Source of the DNA: Allobosea caraganae
GTDB taxonomy: Bacteria > Pseudomonadota > Alphaproteobacteria > Rhizobiales > Beijerinckiaceae
Assembly: GCF_003351345.1 (NCBI RefSeq)
Contig: NZ_QQTO01000022.1
Location: forward strand, 310,001-374,000
Length of the DNA: 64,000 bases
Direction of reading: 5' to 3'
Position 1 is the stretch's first letter, and the number at the start of each line of letters is the position of its first letter. The notes beneath the pieces are model-generated. The model did no database searches and had not been told where the DNA came from. It worked only from the letters and a program-made list of their open reading frames with translations. The translations under genes and the position numbers were made by a program. Positions 50,659-59,016 of the stretch are shown here, piece by piece.

Positions 50659-52317
50659 TCAGGCCGGCTCGGCGAGCTCAGCGTTTTCCCGGGCGCCATT
50701 GAACGTCGCCAGTTCGCCCGGCGGGCCTTTGTAGCGCACCACGAGATAGGTCATGTCGTCGTGCTGGGGCGCATCGCCGACGAAGTCGCTGACCGCGTCG
50801 GTGACGCTGGAGACGACGATGTCGAGCGACTGGCGATGGCTCTCGGAGAGCGAGGCGAGCAGGCGGTCGACGGTGAACTCGTGGCCGTCCCCGTCCATCG
50901 CCTCGGAGATGCCGTCGGTATAGAGGAAGAGCGTGTCGCCGGCCGAGAGCGTGACCGCGCCCTCCTGGTAGACCAGCCCGGCCATGATGCCCATCGCCAT
51001 GCCGCCGGTCTGCGGCAGCTGGGTGACTTCGCCATCCTCGCGGACCACGACCGGCGGGTTATGGCCGCCATTGGCGTAGTTCAGCACGCCGGTGCGCAGG
51101 TTGAGGATGCCGTAGAAGACGGTGACGAACATCTCCAGCGGGTTCTGCTCGCACAGGATGCTGTTGGTCTCGGCCAGGCACTCGCCGGCCGAGCGGCGCT
51201 CGCGGGCACTCGCCTGCAGCACGGTGCGCGAGATCGCCATGAAGAAGGCGGCCGGCACGCCCTTGCCCGAGACGTCGGCGATGACGAGGCCGATCTCGTC
51301 CTCGCCGATGATGAAGAAGTCGTAGAAATCGCCGCCGAGCTCGCGGGCCGGGCGCATGATGGCGCGGCCGGAATAGCTCGGGTGCTTCGGCATGCGCTGC
51401 GGCAGCATCGCGCCCTGCAGGGAGCGGGCGATGTCGAGCTCGGTCTCCATGCGGTGCTGCGACTTCTCCAGCAGGATGTTCTTGGCGGCGAGGTCGTGGG
51501 TGCGGGCCTCGACCTCGGCCTCGAGCTCCTCCTCCCGGCGCTGCACGTCGACCGCCATCTTCTGGAAGACGCGGGCGAGCGAGCCGAGCTCGTTGCGCTG
51601 GGCGGCGACATTCTCGATCGAATCCGGCTTGAACTTGCGGCGCTCGACATCGCGCGCCGCGAAAGTGAGTGAGGCGATCGGCACCGCGATCTGACGGGCG
51701 ACGAGGAAGGCGAGGTAGATCAGGAAGGGCATCACCGCCGCGACCGCCACCGCGACCCAGATCGTGATCCGCTGGGTGCGCTCCAGCGCGGCGAGATCGT
51801 CGGCCGCCAGCCGGTCGACGAAGGCGGTCAGCGTTCCCAGCGCATCGCGCATCGCCTGCTCGTTGCTGGCGCCGTGAACGCTGAGCAGGGTCGCGGCGCT
51901 GGCCTTGTCGCCATGGAGCCAGGCCCTGAAAATATCCTGCGAGACCTGGCGCGAACGGTCGAGGCTGTCGATGAAGGAGGTCACGACCTCGCGCACGCCC
52001 TCGTTGGTGATCGAGCGGAAGGCGTCGATCGAGGTGTCGGCGAGCTTCTGGTCGATGGCGTCGAAGGCGGCGGCGGCCTTGGCCACGGTCTCCTGGCTCG
52101 AATCCGAGGAGATGCTGCGCACCAGCGAGCGGCTCTGCTCGAACAGCACGACCAGCGTCGAGACGTTCTTGTTGACCAGCAGCGCGTTGTCGAAGATCGA
52201 ATGGCTGGCGCGCGACATCGAGGCGACGCCATAGACGGCCACGGACGCGACCAGCGCCGCGATGAAGATCCCGAGCGCGACCAGGCCGTAGAGTTTGCGC
52301 TTGACCGTCATTTTCAC
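50659..52317 (-). CDS. Membrane-bound SpoIIE-type serine phosphatase (RsbU-like) with HAMP
   Basis: 552 residues from GTG 52317, which follows GAGGAT. A first membrane helix at about 10-30, a helical periplasmic sensor (about 30-185), a second helix (about 186-208), HAMP (about 210-262), a coiled coil (about 265-300) and a SpoIIE PP2C domain (about 310-540). Metal-site motifs are VIADVSGKGVPAAFFMA, ANGGHNPPVV and PQHDDMTYLVV. Such enzymes dephosphorylate STAS antagonists, and the likely partners are encoded at 21145-21990, 30 kb away on the same strand. It heads the T6SS gene series. Confidence 0.91.
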   Translation of the reverse strand: MKMTVKRKLYGLVALGIFIAALVASVAVYGVASMSRASHSIFDNALLVNKNVSTLVVLFEQSRSLVRSISSDSSQETVAKAAAAFDAIDQKLADTSIDAFRSITNEGVREVVTSFIDSLDRSRQVSQDIFRAWLHGDKASAATLLSVHGASNEQAMRDALGTLTAFVDRLAADDLAALERTQRITIWVAVAVAAVMPFLIYLAFLVARQIAVPIASLTFAARDVERRKFKPDSIENVAAQRNELGSLARVFQKMAVDVQRREEELEAEVEARTHDLAAKNILLEKSQHRMETELDIARSLQGAMLPQRMPKHPSYSGRAIMRPARELGGDFYDFFIIGEDEIGLVIADVSGKGVPAAFFMAISRTVLQASARERRSAGECLAETNSILCEQNPLEMFVTVFYGILNLRTGVLNYANGGHNPPVVVREDGEVTQLPQTGGMAMGIMAGLVYQEGAVTLSAGDTLFLYTDGISEAMDGDGHEFTVDRLLASLSESHRQSLDIVVSSVTDAVSDFVGDAPQHDDMTYLVVRYKGPPGELATFNGARENAELAEPA

Positions 52318-52432
52318 CGATGATCCTCGCGGCGCCCGTCCAGCCGTGCACAGGACCGCACCAATATGACAGTTGCACGCATGGTCAGGCGCGCTCCGCT
52401 GGGTAAGCTGAAGTTTTGGCTGATGCCGCGGC

Positions 52433-52747
52433 CTACTCGACCGTGACCGAGAGGCGCATGGTCGGGTGGATGGCGCAGCGCACGTCGACCTGGCCGGCGC
52501 TCGAGAAGGTGACGTTGGTGCGCGTGCCCGGGCGCTGCGCCTTCAGGTCGAAGGCGTTGCCGGGGCTCTCGGAGAAGACGTTGTGCGTGCCGGTGTCGTC
52601 GTTGAGGAAGACGATCTCGTCGCCGACCTTCAGCGTCAGCGTGCGCGGGTTGAACTGCTGGCCCTTCTGCGTGACGGTGACCTCCTTCGCCCAGGCGGGC
52701 GAGAGGCCGGCGAGCAGGGCCGCGACGAAAGCTCCGGTTCTGATCAT
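52433..52747 (-). CDS. Periplasmic type 1 copper protein (cupredoxin)
   Basis: 104 residues with a cleavable signal ending SPAWA (about 20). The mature protein shows the blue copper ligands His (TGTHNVFSE, near 55), Cys (VRCAIHP, near 91), His three residues later, and a Met in PTMRLSV. This is the pattern of small plastocyanin/pseudoazurin-like or methylamine-utilisation-type cupredoxins. Its ATG overlaps the stop of the di-haem gene (ATGA), so it probably exchanges electrons with that protein. The minus-strand operon starts near 55575. Confidence 0.88.
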   Translation of the reverse strand: MIRTGAFVAALLAGLSPAWAKEVTVTQKGQQFNPRTLTLKVGDEIVFLNDDTGTHNVFSESPGNAFDLKAQRPGTRTNVTFSSAGQVDVRCAIHPTMRLSVTVE

Positions 52748-53889
52748 GGCTGTTGCGCCTCCTCCGTGGGTGCCGTGCTGGCTGTTCTGGCATCGCCCGG
52801 GCCGGGCGAAAGCGTGCGCATGAAGGCGACGAGGTCGGCCTTCTCCTGTGCGCTCAGGCCGAGCGGGAACATGTCGGGCGACAGGCTGGGACGGCGCAGG
52901 CCGCCGCGATCGTAATGCTCGATCACGGCCTCCAGGCTGCGCACCGAGCCGTCATGCATGTAGGGCGGGCGATCGGCGACGCCGCGCAGGGTCGGCGTCT
53001 TGAAGGCGAAGGCGAGGCTCTCGATCTGCGGCTTGATCTTGCCGCGGCCGCGGTCGCTCGTCGCCGGCAGGCCGATGTCGCGAAAGCCCTCGTCGGTGAA
53101 GCGCCAGCCGGAATGGCAGGCGAAGCAGTTGGCCTTGCCGTTGAAGAGCTGGAAGCCGCGCAGCTCGGCCGGGCTCAGCGCCTTGTCGTCGCCGCCGACC
53201 CAGCGGTCGAAGCGGGTGGCGGGCGAACGCAGCGTGCGCATGAAGGCGGAGAGCGCGTGCGAGACCGTCTCGGGCGTGATGCCGAATTCCGGATAGGCCT
53301 TCTGGAAGTCGGCGACGAAGTCGGGCAGGCCCTGCAGGCGCGCCACCATGTCGTCGAGCGGCAGGCCCATGATGTCGGGCGAGGCGATCGGCCCGTTGAC
53401 CATGCTTTCGAGCGAATCCTGGCGGCCGTCCCAGAGGAAGCTGCTCTGCCAGGCCATGTCGTAGAGCGTCTGCGAGCGCCGCGTCATCGCCACGCCGTTA
53501 TCCGCCACCGGCCGGGCGCGCAGGTCCGACCAGGCGGCGCGCGGCTCATGGCAGCTCAGGCAGGAAATGCTGCGCTGGCGCGACAATTCGCGGGAGCGGA
53601 ACAGCTTGTCACCGAGGCTGACGATTTCAAGCGAAGCGGCCGCCTCGGCCGGCAGGCTGGCCGGGCGGCGATAGGCGGCGCGCAAGGCGGCGGTGCCGGG
53701 GCGGTGGGCGAGCGCACGCGCCCGCTGCTGCTGCGCCTCCGGCGAGAGCGCCAGGCTCGCCTGCGCCAGCTCGGGCTCGCCTGCATCGACCATCTCGTCC
53801 AGGGTCGAGCAGCCGGCAGCGAGCGAGACCAGCAGCGCGCCCAGCAGCATGGCGACGCGCGGGCGCCGACGCGCCCTGCCCTGTCTCAT
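52744..53889 (-). CDS. Di-haem cytochrome c peroxidase/MauG-family lipoprotein
   Basis: 381 residues from ATG 53889, which follows AAGGAACAGGGC. An N-terminal lipoprotein signal ends LAAGC, so it is probably membrane-anchored in the periplasm. Two CXXCH haem sites are visible: CLSCH near 113-117 and CFACH near 255-259. The spacing matches the CcpA/MauG superfamily, and RGVADRPPYMHDGSVRSLEAVI is typical of its distal part. It could reduce peroxide or oxidise a protein substrate. Coupled to a cupredoxin and preceded by a membrane protein and cytochrome c. Confidence 0.88.
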   Translation of the reverse strand: MRQGRARRRPRVAMLLGALLVSLAAGCSTLDEMVDAGEPELAQASLALSPEAQQQRARALAHRPGTAALRAAYRRPASLPAEAAASLEIVSLGDKLFRSRELSRQRSISCLSCHEPRAAWSDLRARPVADNGVAMTRRSQTLYDMAWQSSFLWDGRQDSLESMVNGPIASPDIMGLPLDDMVARLQGLPDFVADFQKAYPEFGITPETVSHALSAFMRTLRSPATRFDRWVGGDDKALSPAELRGFQLFNGKANCFACHSGWRFTDEGFRDIGLPATSDRGRGKIKPQIESLAFAFKTPTLRGVADRPPYMHDGSVRSLEAVIEHYDRGGLRRPSLSPDMFPLGLSAQEKADLVAFMRTLSPGPGDARTASTAPTEEAQQP

Positions 53890-53935
53890 GCCCTGTTCCT
53901 TGCCCGGAGCCTGGATCACCATCCCCTGCCCGCCC

Positions 53936-55015
53936 CTAGCCCAGGCTGCCATAGATGAGGCCGTGCAGGCCGTAATACATCGTGAAGAACAGCAGCAGGT
54001 AGCCGAGATAGGTCACGACAGCTTCCGAGCCGCCGATCATGAAGGACGGGATGTGGTTCTGCAGCACGCGATTGATGATCGTGTTGCCGTTGATGATCGT
54101 GACGGCCAGCGTGGCGATGATCATGCTGTGACCGACTGCGTCGATCTTGCCGAAATCGATGACCGCGGCCAGGAAGATCACCAGAAGCGTGAAAGCGACC
54201 AGCCTTTGACTGGTGCGGCCGTATAAAAGCAGGAAGGAGGCGACGAATTCTACGAAGCCGGCTAATATAAGATAGATGCGATGGTCGATGCCGAGGGTGA
54301 TGCGCTCATGTTGCGCGAGCAACGGCATGGTCCACGCCCCAAAGGCCCATTTCTCGACGGAGGCCCAGAGCAGCGTCTGGGCCATGGCGACGTAAAGGAT
54401 CGACAGCGCATAAGGCCGCAGCCGCTCGATCTTCAGCGAACGGATGATGAGATAGGCCGCTATTCCAAGAAAGAGCGGATAATCCATCAGGTGGAACAGG
54501 CCATAATCTGCGATGGCGATCCCGTAAAGGACGAAAATACCTAAGCCGGCTATCCAAACCGTCCGCCAGGACAGGGTCGTCAGCGCGAATAACAGCTGGA
54601 ACCATGAGATCGCCTCGCTGCTCGTCTTCAGCTCCGGCGTCAGGATGATGCCGCCGATCGTCCAGAGGCACAGGAAGAACGCGCCAAGGCTGATCCGCAG
54701 GATGTCGCCCGAGAGCGGCTTCGCCGCCGCGAAGAGGTTCTCGACGATATCGGCCGGAATGACCGCCTCGATCGTCCGGTCGCAGAGATAGACCATCAGG
54801 ATCAACAGGGCCGAGAGCGCGGCGATGATCACGAAGGAACCGGAGAAGACCTCCGGCAGCGCCGTCGGAGCGGCGGCGACGTTATAGGCCGCGAACCATT
54901 TGACATGGGCCTCGGCGCGCCCGCCGAGGCAGACGGCGAGCGGGACGGCCAGGAGCAGAGGCAGGACAGGCAGGGCCGCGAAATCGACGCGGCCACTCGA
55001 CTTGGCAGGCAGCAT
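53936..55015 (-). CDS. Multi-pass membrane protein in a cytochrome operon, unknown function
   Basis: 359 residues with about eight or nine hydrophobic helices and an N-terminal signal-like helix followed by AHVKWFAAYNV, which places a His near the outer face. There is weak resemblance to DoxX-type quinone or redox membrane proteins, but I cannot assign a family with confidence. The ATG shares one base with the cytochrome c stop (TGATG), so it is coupled. Its base composition looks a little less GC-rich than its neighbours (for example GGCTAATATAAG). A role as a membrane partner for the flanking haem and copper proteins is inferred from position only. Confidence 0.75.
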   Translation of the reverse strand: MLPAKSSGRVDFAALPVLPLLLAVPLAVCLGGRAEAHVKWFAAYNVAAAPTALPEVFSGSFVIIAALSALLILMVYLCDRTIEAVIPADIVENLFAAAKPLSGDILRISLGAFFLCLWTIGGIILTPELKTSSEAISWFQLLFALTTLSWRTVWIAGLGIFVLYGIAIADYGLFHLMDYPLFLGIAAYLIIRSLKIERLRPYALSILYVAMAQTLLWASVEKWAFGAWTMPLLAQHERITLGIDHRIYLILAGFVEFVASFLLLYGRTSQRLVAFTLLVIFLAAVIDFGKIDAVGHSMIIATLAVTIINGNTIINRVLQNHIPSFMIGGSEAVVTYLGYLLLFFTMYYGLHGLIYGSLG

Positions 55016-55575
55016 CAGCTTCGACCTGCCCTATCCGGGGTTTCCGGCGCCGCGCCGGGAGAACAGGTCGCGGGGAAGACCCAATCCGGCCCGCTGCGCC
55101 GCAGCCGCTCCTGCTCCGGCCACCAGGCCGCGATGTAGGAGAGCACGGTCACGATCTCGTCATCGCCGAGCACGCCGCGGAAGGCGGGCATGCTGATGCG
55201 GCCGCCGGGCGCGCGCGCGCCGGCCGCGACCCGCTGGAACAGGTCGAGGTCGCTATGGTTGAAGGCGTGGCCGGTCTCGTTCAGCGCCGGAGGGAGGCTG
55301 GCATCGGCTTGCCAGCCGGGCGCGCCGGCGAGGAAGGCTCCGTGGCAGGAGGCGCAATGCTGGCGATAGAGGGCAAAGCCCGCCTCCAGCCGCTCATGCG
55401 AGAGCGGTTCGATGAAGCTGGCGCGCTCGACGCGACCGCGCTGCGCCAGCACGAGCCCACCGGCCGCGATCAGACAGACCAGCGCTGCGAAGGCCAGAAT
55501 TCCGCCCAGCAGCAATGGCTGCTCGACCCGTACTTGCCGGGATTCGACCGAACCTCCCACTCTGGGCTCCAACAC
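55015..55575 (-). CDS. Membrane-anchored c-type cytochrome
   Basis: 186 residues from GTG 55575; the start is uncertain because no clear ribosome-binding site is seen. An uncleaved N-terminal helix (about 20-43, LLLGGILAFAALVCLIAAGG) anchors one class I cytochrome domain with a CASCH haem site near 74-78 (YRQHCASCHGAF). A Met ligand is likely in GGRISMPAFRGVL near 124-136. First gene of the four-gene operon ending with the cupredoxin. It probably passes electrons between a membrane oxidoreductase and the copper or di-haem proteins. Confidence 0.84.
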   Translation of the reverse strand: MLEPRVGGSVESRQVRVEQPLLLGGILAFAALVCLIAAGGLVLAQRGRVERASFIEPLSHERLEAGFALYRQHCASCHGAFLAGAPGWQADASLPPALNETGHAFNHSDLDLFQRVAAGARAPGGRISMPAFRGVLGDDEIVTVLSYIAAWWPEQERLRRSGPDWVFPATCSPGAAPETPDRAGRS

Positions 55576-55951
55576 ACCGGCGCTGTGCGGAGTTTCGGGT
55601 GAGTGGCGACGTGTTTCGACGTGCTTCGGCCCGGATGCGTCACCAGCAGCACATGACGCATGGAAAGCTGGCTTAGCAGCGGTTTTTAACTGTTATGTTG
55701 CAATGCCGCCGGACGCAGGTCTTCATCCTGCGACATATCGTTCCGTTACGACAGGTTTCTGACCGGGCACGCCTATGCCATAGGCGGCAGGTAGCGTGGG
55801 ACGACGACCGAATCGGCGCCGGCTTCGAGACCCGCCGATCGACTTGGAACCTCAGCCCTCACCCTTCGAAACGCGATCCTACGGATCGCTCCTCGGAGCC
55901 TGATCGATAAAGAAAGCGATGATTTCAACGTTGTGAGAATTGAGCGCTCCG

Positions 55952-56059
55952 GCGCCGTCATCCCGGGCAAGCGCAGCGCAGTCCCGGTATCCATCGTAGA
56001 GCGCCGAGCCCTACGATGGATCCCGGAGCTCCGCTTCGCTCCGTCCGGGATGACGGCGC
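55952..56059. repeat. Palindromic intergenic repeat (CGTCATCCCGG family) flanked by degraded pieces of another repeat
   Basis: GCGCCGTCATCCCGG (55952-55966) is mirrored by CCGGGATGACGGCGC (56045-56059). Inner arms GTATCCATCGTAG and CTACGATGGATCC also pair. A piece of its right arm recurs at 30618-30655. The surrounding 572-base gap (55576-56147) also holds degraded pieces of the CCTCATCCTGAGG family (about 55845-55905 and 56100-56130), a small hairpin near 55713 (CGCAGG/CCTGCG) and probably the promoter of the cytochrome operon. No gene was found in this gap. Confidence 0.82.
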
Positions 56060-56147
56060 GTTGGGACCAGAGGAGAACCCCTTGAAATCGCGCAAGACGT
56101 TTCAAGCCCGCCTCTCAGGATGAGGGCTCTGGTTTCCAAGCTCTCTC

Positions 56148-56570
56148 TCAGAGCTTCTTGCCGTCCTTGTCGAACTGCTTGAGATAGGCCGTCAGGTCCT
56201 TGATCTCCTGCTCGTTCTTGATGCCGGCGAAGATCATCTTGGTGCCGGGGACCTTGGCGCGCGGGTCCTTGATGTAGTCGGCGAAGGTGGCATCGTCCCA
56301 GGTGATGTCGGCGTTCTTGTTGGCCGCGGAATAGCTGTAGCCCTCGACCGAGCCGGTGTGCCGGCCGAACAGCCCGTTCAGGATCGGGCCGACCGTGTTC
56401 TTGGCGGTCTCGCCGAGCTGGTGGCAGGCGCGGCACTTGTTGAAGGAGCGCTCGCCGGCGGCGACGTCCTGGGCGCTGGCGGAGGTCCCGAGCAGCATGG
56501 CGGCGGTCAGGAGCGTGGCGCCGGCAAGAGCGGCTTTGGCAAGAGCGGCTTGGGCAAGAATGGCTTTCAT
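56148..56570 (-). CDS. Cytochrome c2/c550-like class I cytochrome c
   Basis: 140 residues from ATG 56570, with six bases after AGGA. A cleavable signal ends near ASAQD. The mature domain begins VAAGERSFNKCRACHQLG, with haem site CRACH, and continues PILNGLFGRHTGSVEGYSYS, the c2 fold. The axial Met is in GTKMIFAGIKNE. It is a soluble periplasmic electron carrier. The signal peptide contains three copies of a five-residue unit encoded by a 15-bp tandem repeat. It lies 87 bases after the sulfide dehydrogenase-like flavoprotein gene and may accept its electrons. Confidence 0.89.
   Translation of the reverse strand: MKAILAQAALAKAALAGATLLTAAMLLGTSASAQDVAAGERSFNKCRACHQLGETAKNTVGPILNGLFGRHTGSVEGYSYSAANKNADITWDDATFADYIKDPRAKVPGTKMIFAGIKNEQEIKDLTAYLKQFDKDGKKL
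56523..56567. repeat. Three 15-bp tandem repeats in the cytochrome c signal peptide
   Basis: GGCAAGAGCGGCTTT, GGCAAGAGCGGCTTG and GGCAAGAATGGCTTT follow each other without gaps at 56523-56567. On the minus strand they encode KAILA, QAALA and KAALA, right after the start codon. Copy-number slippage would change the signal peptide length in steps of five residues without a frameshift. Confidence 0.92.
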
Positions 56571-56657
56571 CATCTGTCCTTCGGTCGACGGGTAGAGCCG
56601 CACGAAACGTGCGGGAATCGGATAGGTTCGAAACGCTCTAAGCGGAGAATAAGGCCA

Positions 56658-57935
56658 TCACGTAAACATGTCCGCGCAGATGGCGGCGTACCAGGCGAGG
56701 TTCTCGGCCTGGGTCTGGCGGCGGATCTCGTCGCTCTCGCCCGGCTGCGAGATGAAGGTGTCGGTCGCGGCGATGCGCCCCTCCTTCGGCTCGTAGCGGC
56801 CGCCGACCTTGATGGCGTCGTCGGTGTCGACCAGGCTCCAGCAGGTGTTGACGTAGCGCGCCGGGAAGGTGCGGCCATTGGCCAGTTCGCCGCGCACGAT
56901 CATCGCCGCGACCTTGGCCTGGCTATTGGCCGAGAAGGCCGATTTCGGCATGTCGCCGGCATTGCAGGCATCGCCGAGCACGAAGATGCTGGCGTCCGCC
57001 GTCGACTTCATCGTCGCCGGATCGATGGCGCAATAGCCGCCGGCCGGAGCCAGCCCCGCATCGCGCGCGATCGCGCCCGCCATCTGGGCCGGGATGACGT
57101 TGACGAAGGCGCAGTTCTCGTAGCTCTCGAAGCCGGTGACGACCGTGCCGGTCCTGGGATCGACCGACTTGATGCCGTCATGGACCTTGGGTCCGAGCCA
57201 TTCGATCATCGCGCCATAGCGCCTCTCCCAGTCGGGCTGGAAGACGCCCTGCTTGGAGAAGCTCTCCTTCGGATCGAGGATGATGATCTTGGCCTGCTTG
57301 CGGCCGGTCTGCGTCAGCACATGCGCGAACATCGAGGCGCGCTCATAGGGGCCGGGCGGGCAGCGATAGGGGTTGGGCGGGGCGATCATCACGATCACGC
57401 CGCCATCGGGCACCGCGTCGAGCTTCTGCTTGATGAGCTGCGTCTGGCGGCCGGGCTTCCAGCCATGCGGCATCAGCTCTTCGGCGTCCTTCGACCAGCC
57501 GGGCACCGAATCGTATTTCAGGTCGATGCCGGGCGAAAGCACGAGCCGGTCGTAAGCCAGGCGCTGGCCATCGGCGAGCACGACCTCGCGCTTGTCGCGG
57601 TCGATCTGCGTGGCGCGGGCGCGGACGAGCGCGATGCCGTAGGCCGAGGCCAGCGCATCATAGCGATGGACGATCTCGTCATAGCTCTTGAAGCCGCCGA
57701 TATAGAGGTTGGAGTGGAAGCAGGTCTGGTAGGTCTCGTTCTCCTCGACCAGCGTCACCGTGATCGCGTCGTTGCCCTCCTTGGCGATGTACTTCGCCGC
57801 CGTGGCCCCGCCCGGGCCACCGCCGACCACGACGACGCGCGGCTTGGCCTGGCCGAGCACGGCGGGGGCGGCGAGCGTGCTCGCGGCCAATAGGGCGCCG
57901 GAGCCGGCGGCCAGATCACGACGCGTGAGTTTCAT
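56658..57935 (-). CDS. Flavocytochrome c sulfide dehydrogenase-like flavoprotein (FccB/SoxF)
   Basis: 425 residues from ATG 57935, which has GGAGG eight bases upstream. A Tat signal (TRRDLAAG) is followed by the FAD fold VVVVGGGPGGATAA. The Cys in YQTCFHSNLYIGG lies at about residue 72, about 43 after signal removal. From memory this is the site of the covalent FAD thioether in FccB. Further cysteines in YRCPPGPYE and GGYCAIDP fit the redox-active pair. In the family the protein oxidises sulfide and passes electrons to a c-type cytochrome; the adjacent small cytochrome is the expected partner. No soxXYZABCD genes are visible. Confidence 0.9.
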   Translation of the reverse strand: MKLTRRDLAAGSGALLAASTLAAPAVLGQAKPRVVVVGGGPGGATAAKYIAKEGNDAITVTLVEENETYQTCFHSNLYIGGFKSYDEIVHRYDALASAYGIALVRARATQIDRDKREVVLADGQRLAYDRLVLSPGIDLKYDSVPGWSKDAEELMPHGWKPGRQTQLIKQKLDAVPDGGVIVMIAPPNPYRCPPGPYERASMFAHVLTQTGRKQAKIIILDPKESFSKQGVFQPDWERRYGAMIEWLGPKVHDGIKSVDPRTGTVVTGFESYENCAFVNVIPAQMAGAIARDAGLAPAGGYCAIDPATMKSTADASIFVLGDACNAGDMPKSAFSANSQAKVAAMIVRGELANGRTFPARYVNTCWSLVDTDDAIKVGGRYEPKEGRIAATDTFISQPGESDEIRRQTQAENLAWYAAICADMFT

Positions 57936-57959
57936 CGGCACATCCTCCGCATGTCGGGT

Positions 57960-58274
57960 TCAGGGCTTCGGCTTGAGCGCGCCGAAATAGGCGGCGAGCG
58001 CGGCCATGTCGTCGTGGCTGAGGCGCGCGACGATGGCCTGCATCACCTGGTTGTCGCGCTCCTTGCGGCCATAGGATTCGAGCACGGCGACGAATTGCGG
58101 CTCCGGCCAGCCGATGATCGCGGGGATGCCGCCAGTGGAGCGGCCGGAGAGCTGGTGGCAGGAGGTGCATTCGGAGGCGAGGTATTCGCCCAGCGCCTTG
58201 TCTGCCGCAGCCCGGGCCGGCGCCGCAATGGCGAACAGCGCCGCACAGAGGGCCAGGCCCGCCGCCGCCCGCAA
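57960..58274 (-). CDS. Small periplasmic cytochrome c, partner of the flavoprotein (FccA/SoxE-like)
   Basis: 104 residues from TTG 58274, placed five bases after AGGAG; a TTG at 58370 would add an unlikely 32-residue basic leader. A signal peptide (LALCAALFAIAAPARA) is followed by one haem site, CTSCH in ASECTSCHQLSG. The axial Met is probably in RDNQVMQAIVARL. The size matches the single-haem subunit of flavocytochrome c sulfide dehydrogenase. It lies 24 bases upstream of the flavoprotein gene on the same strand. Confidence 0.82.
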   Translation of the reverse strand: MRAAAGLALCAALFAIAAPARAAADKALGEYLASECTSCHQLSGRSTGGIPAIIGWPEPQFVAVLESYGRKERDNQVMQAIVARLSHDDMAALAAYFGALKPKP

Positions 58275-58468
58275 ATATCGCTCCTGCCTGCCGCTTCTGC
58301 TCAAGCCTGGCTCCCGTCGGCGCGGCCCATCGGCGGCGCCCGGGCAGGAGCTAACCTTCTTTTTGGACAAACTCGTAGGTCCGGGCTTTCACGATCCTGT
58401 CAGGCTGTCGCGAGCGAAGCGGCGAATCGCCTCTTCAACCAGCGCCCGCGACGGCGTATGAGAGCGCC

Positions 58469-58990
58469 ATGACCTCAGCGCCGCCGCCAGATCAGGGACG
58501 TTTCGGCCTGCGCCGGGCCCTGATGCTCGTCCTGCAGGGCGTGCTTTCAGTCCTGATCCTGATCGACGAGGTCGTCCGCCCGCTCTATCGCCCGATCGCG
58601 GGCTGGGTCTCGCAGCGACGCTTGGTCGCGCAGGCGGAGGCCTTCATCGCGCGCCAGCCGCGCCTCGCCATCCTGGCGCTGCTGGCGATCCCCTTCGCCA
58701 TCGCCGAGCCGCTGAAGCTGGTCGGCCTCGTCCTGATCGCGCGCGAGCAGGTCGGATTGGGCGCCACCGTGCTGGTCCTCGCCCATCTCGCCAGCTTCCT
58801 GATCGTCGAGCGCATCTACCATGCCGGCCGCGAGAAGCTGCTGACCTATCGCTGGCTCAACTGGATCATGACGCTGCTCGACGGCCTGCGCTCGCAGATG
58901 CTGGCCTGGCTCAAGGCGAGCCCGGTCTACGCGGTGGCGATGCAGACGCGCGACGCGATCCGGCGCTGGTGGGGCGCGCGCAGCGCCTGA
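58469..58990 (+). CDS. Unknown membrane protein upstream of arsC
   Basis: 173 residues with a basic N-terminus, two or three hydrophobic segments (about 15-38, 65-85, 92-112) and a basic C-terminal tail. I do not recognise a family. It ends 26 bases before the GTG start of arsC on the same strand, so it could share the ars transcript, although an arsenic role is not implied by its sequence. The 194-base gap before it, shared with the divergent cytochrome gene, shows no clear operator. Confidence 0.7.
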   Translation: MTSAPPPDQGRFGLRRALMLVLQGVLSVLILIDEVVRPLYRPIAGWVSQRRLVAQAEAFIARQPRLAILALLAIPFAIAEPLKLVGLVLIAREQVGLGATVLVLAHLASFLIVERIYHAGREKLLTYRWLNWIMTLLDGLRSQMLAWLKASPVYAVAMQTRDAIRRWWGARSA

Positions 58991-59016
58991 ACGACGATCA
59001 ACCTGGAGCAAGCCGC

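Noticed and set aside
56523..56567. CRISPR-like array
   Set aside because: Only three 15-bp units without spacers, inside a coding signal peptide.
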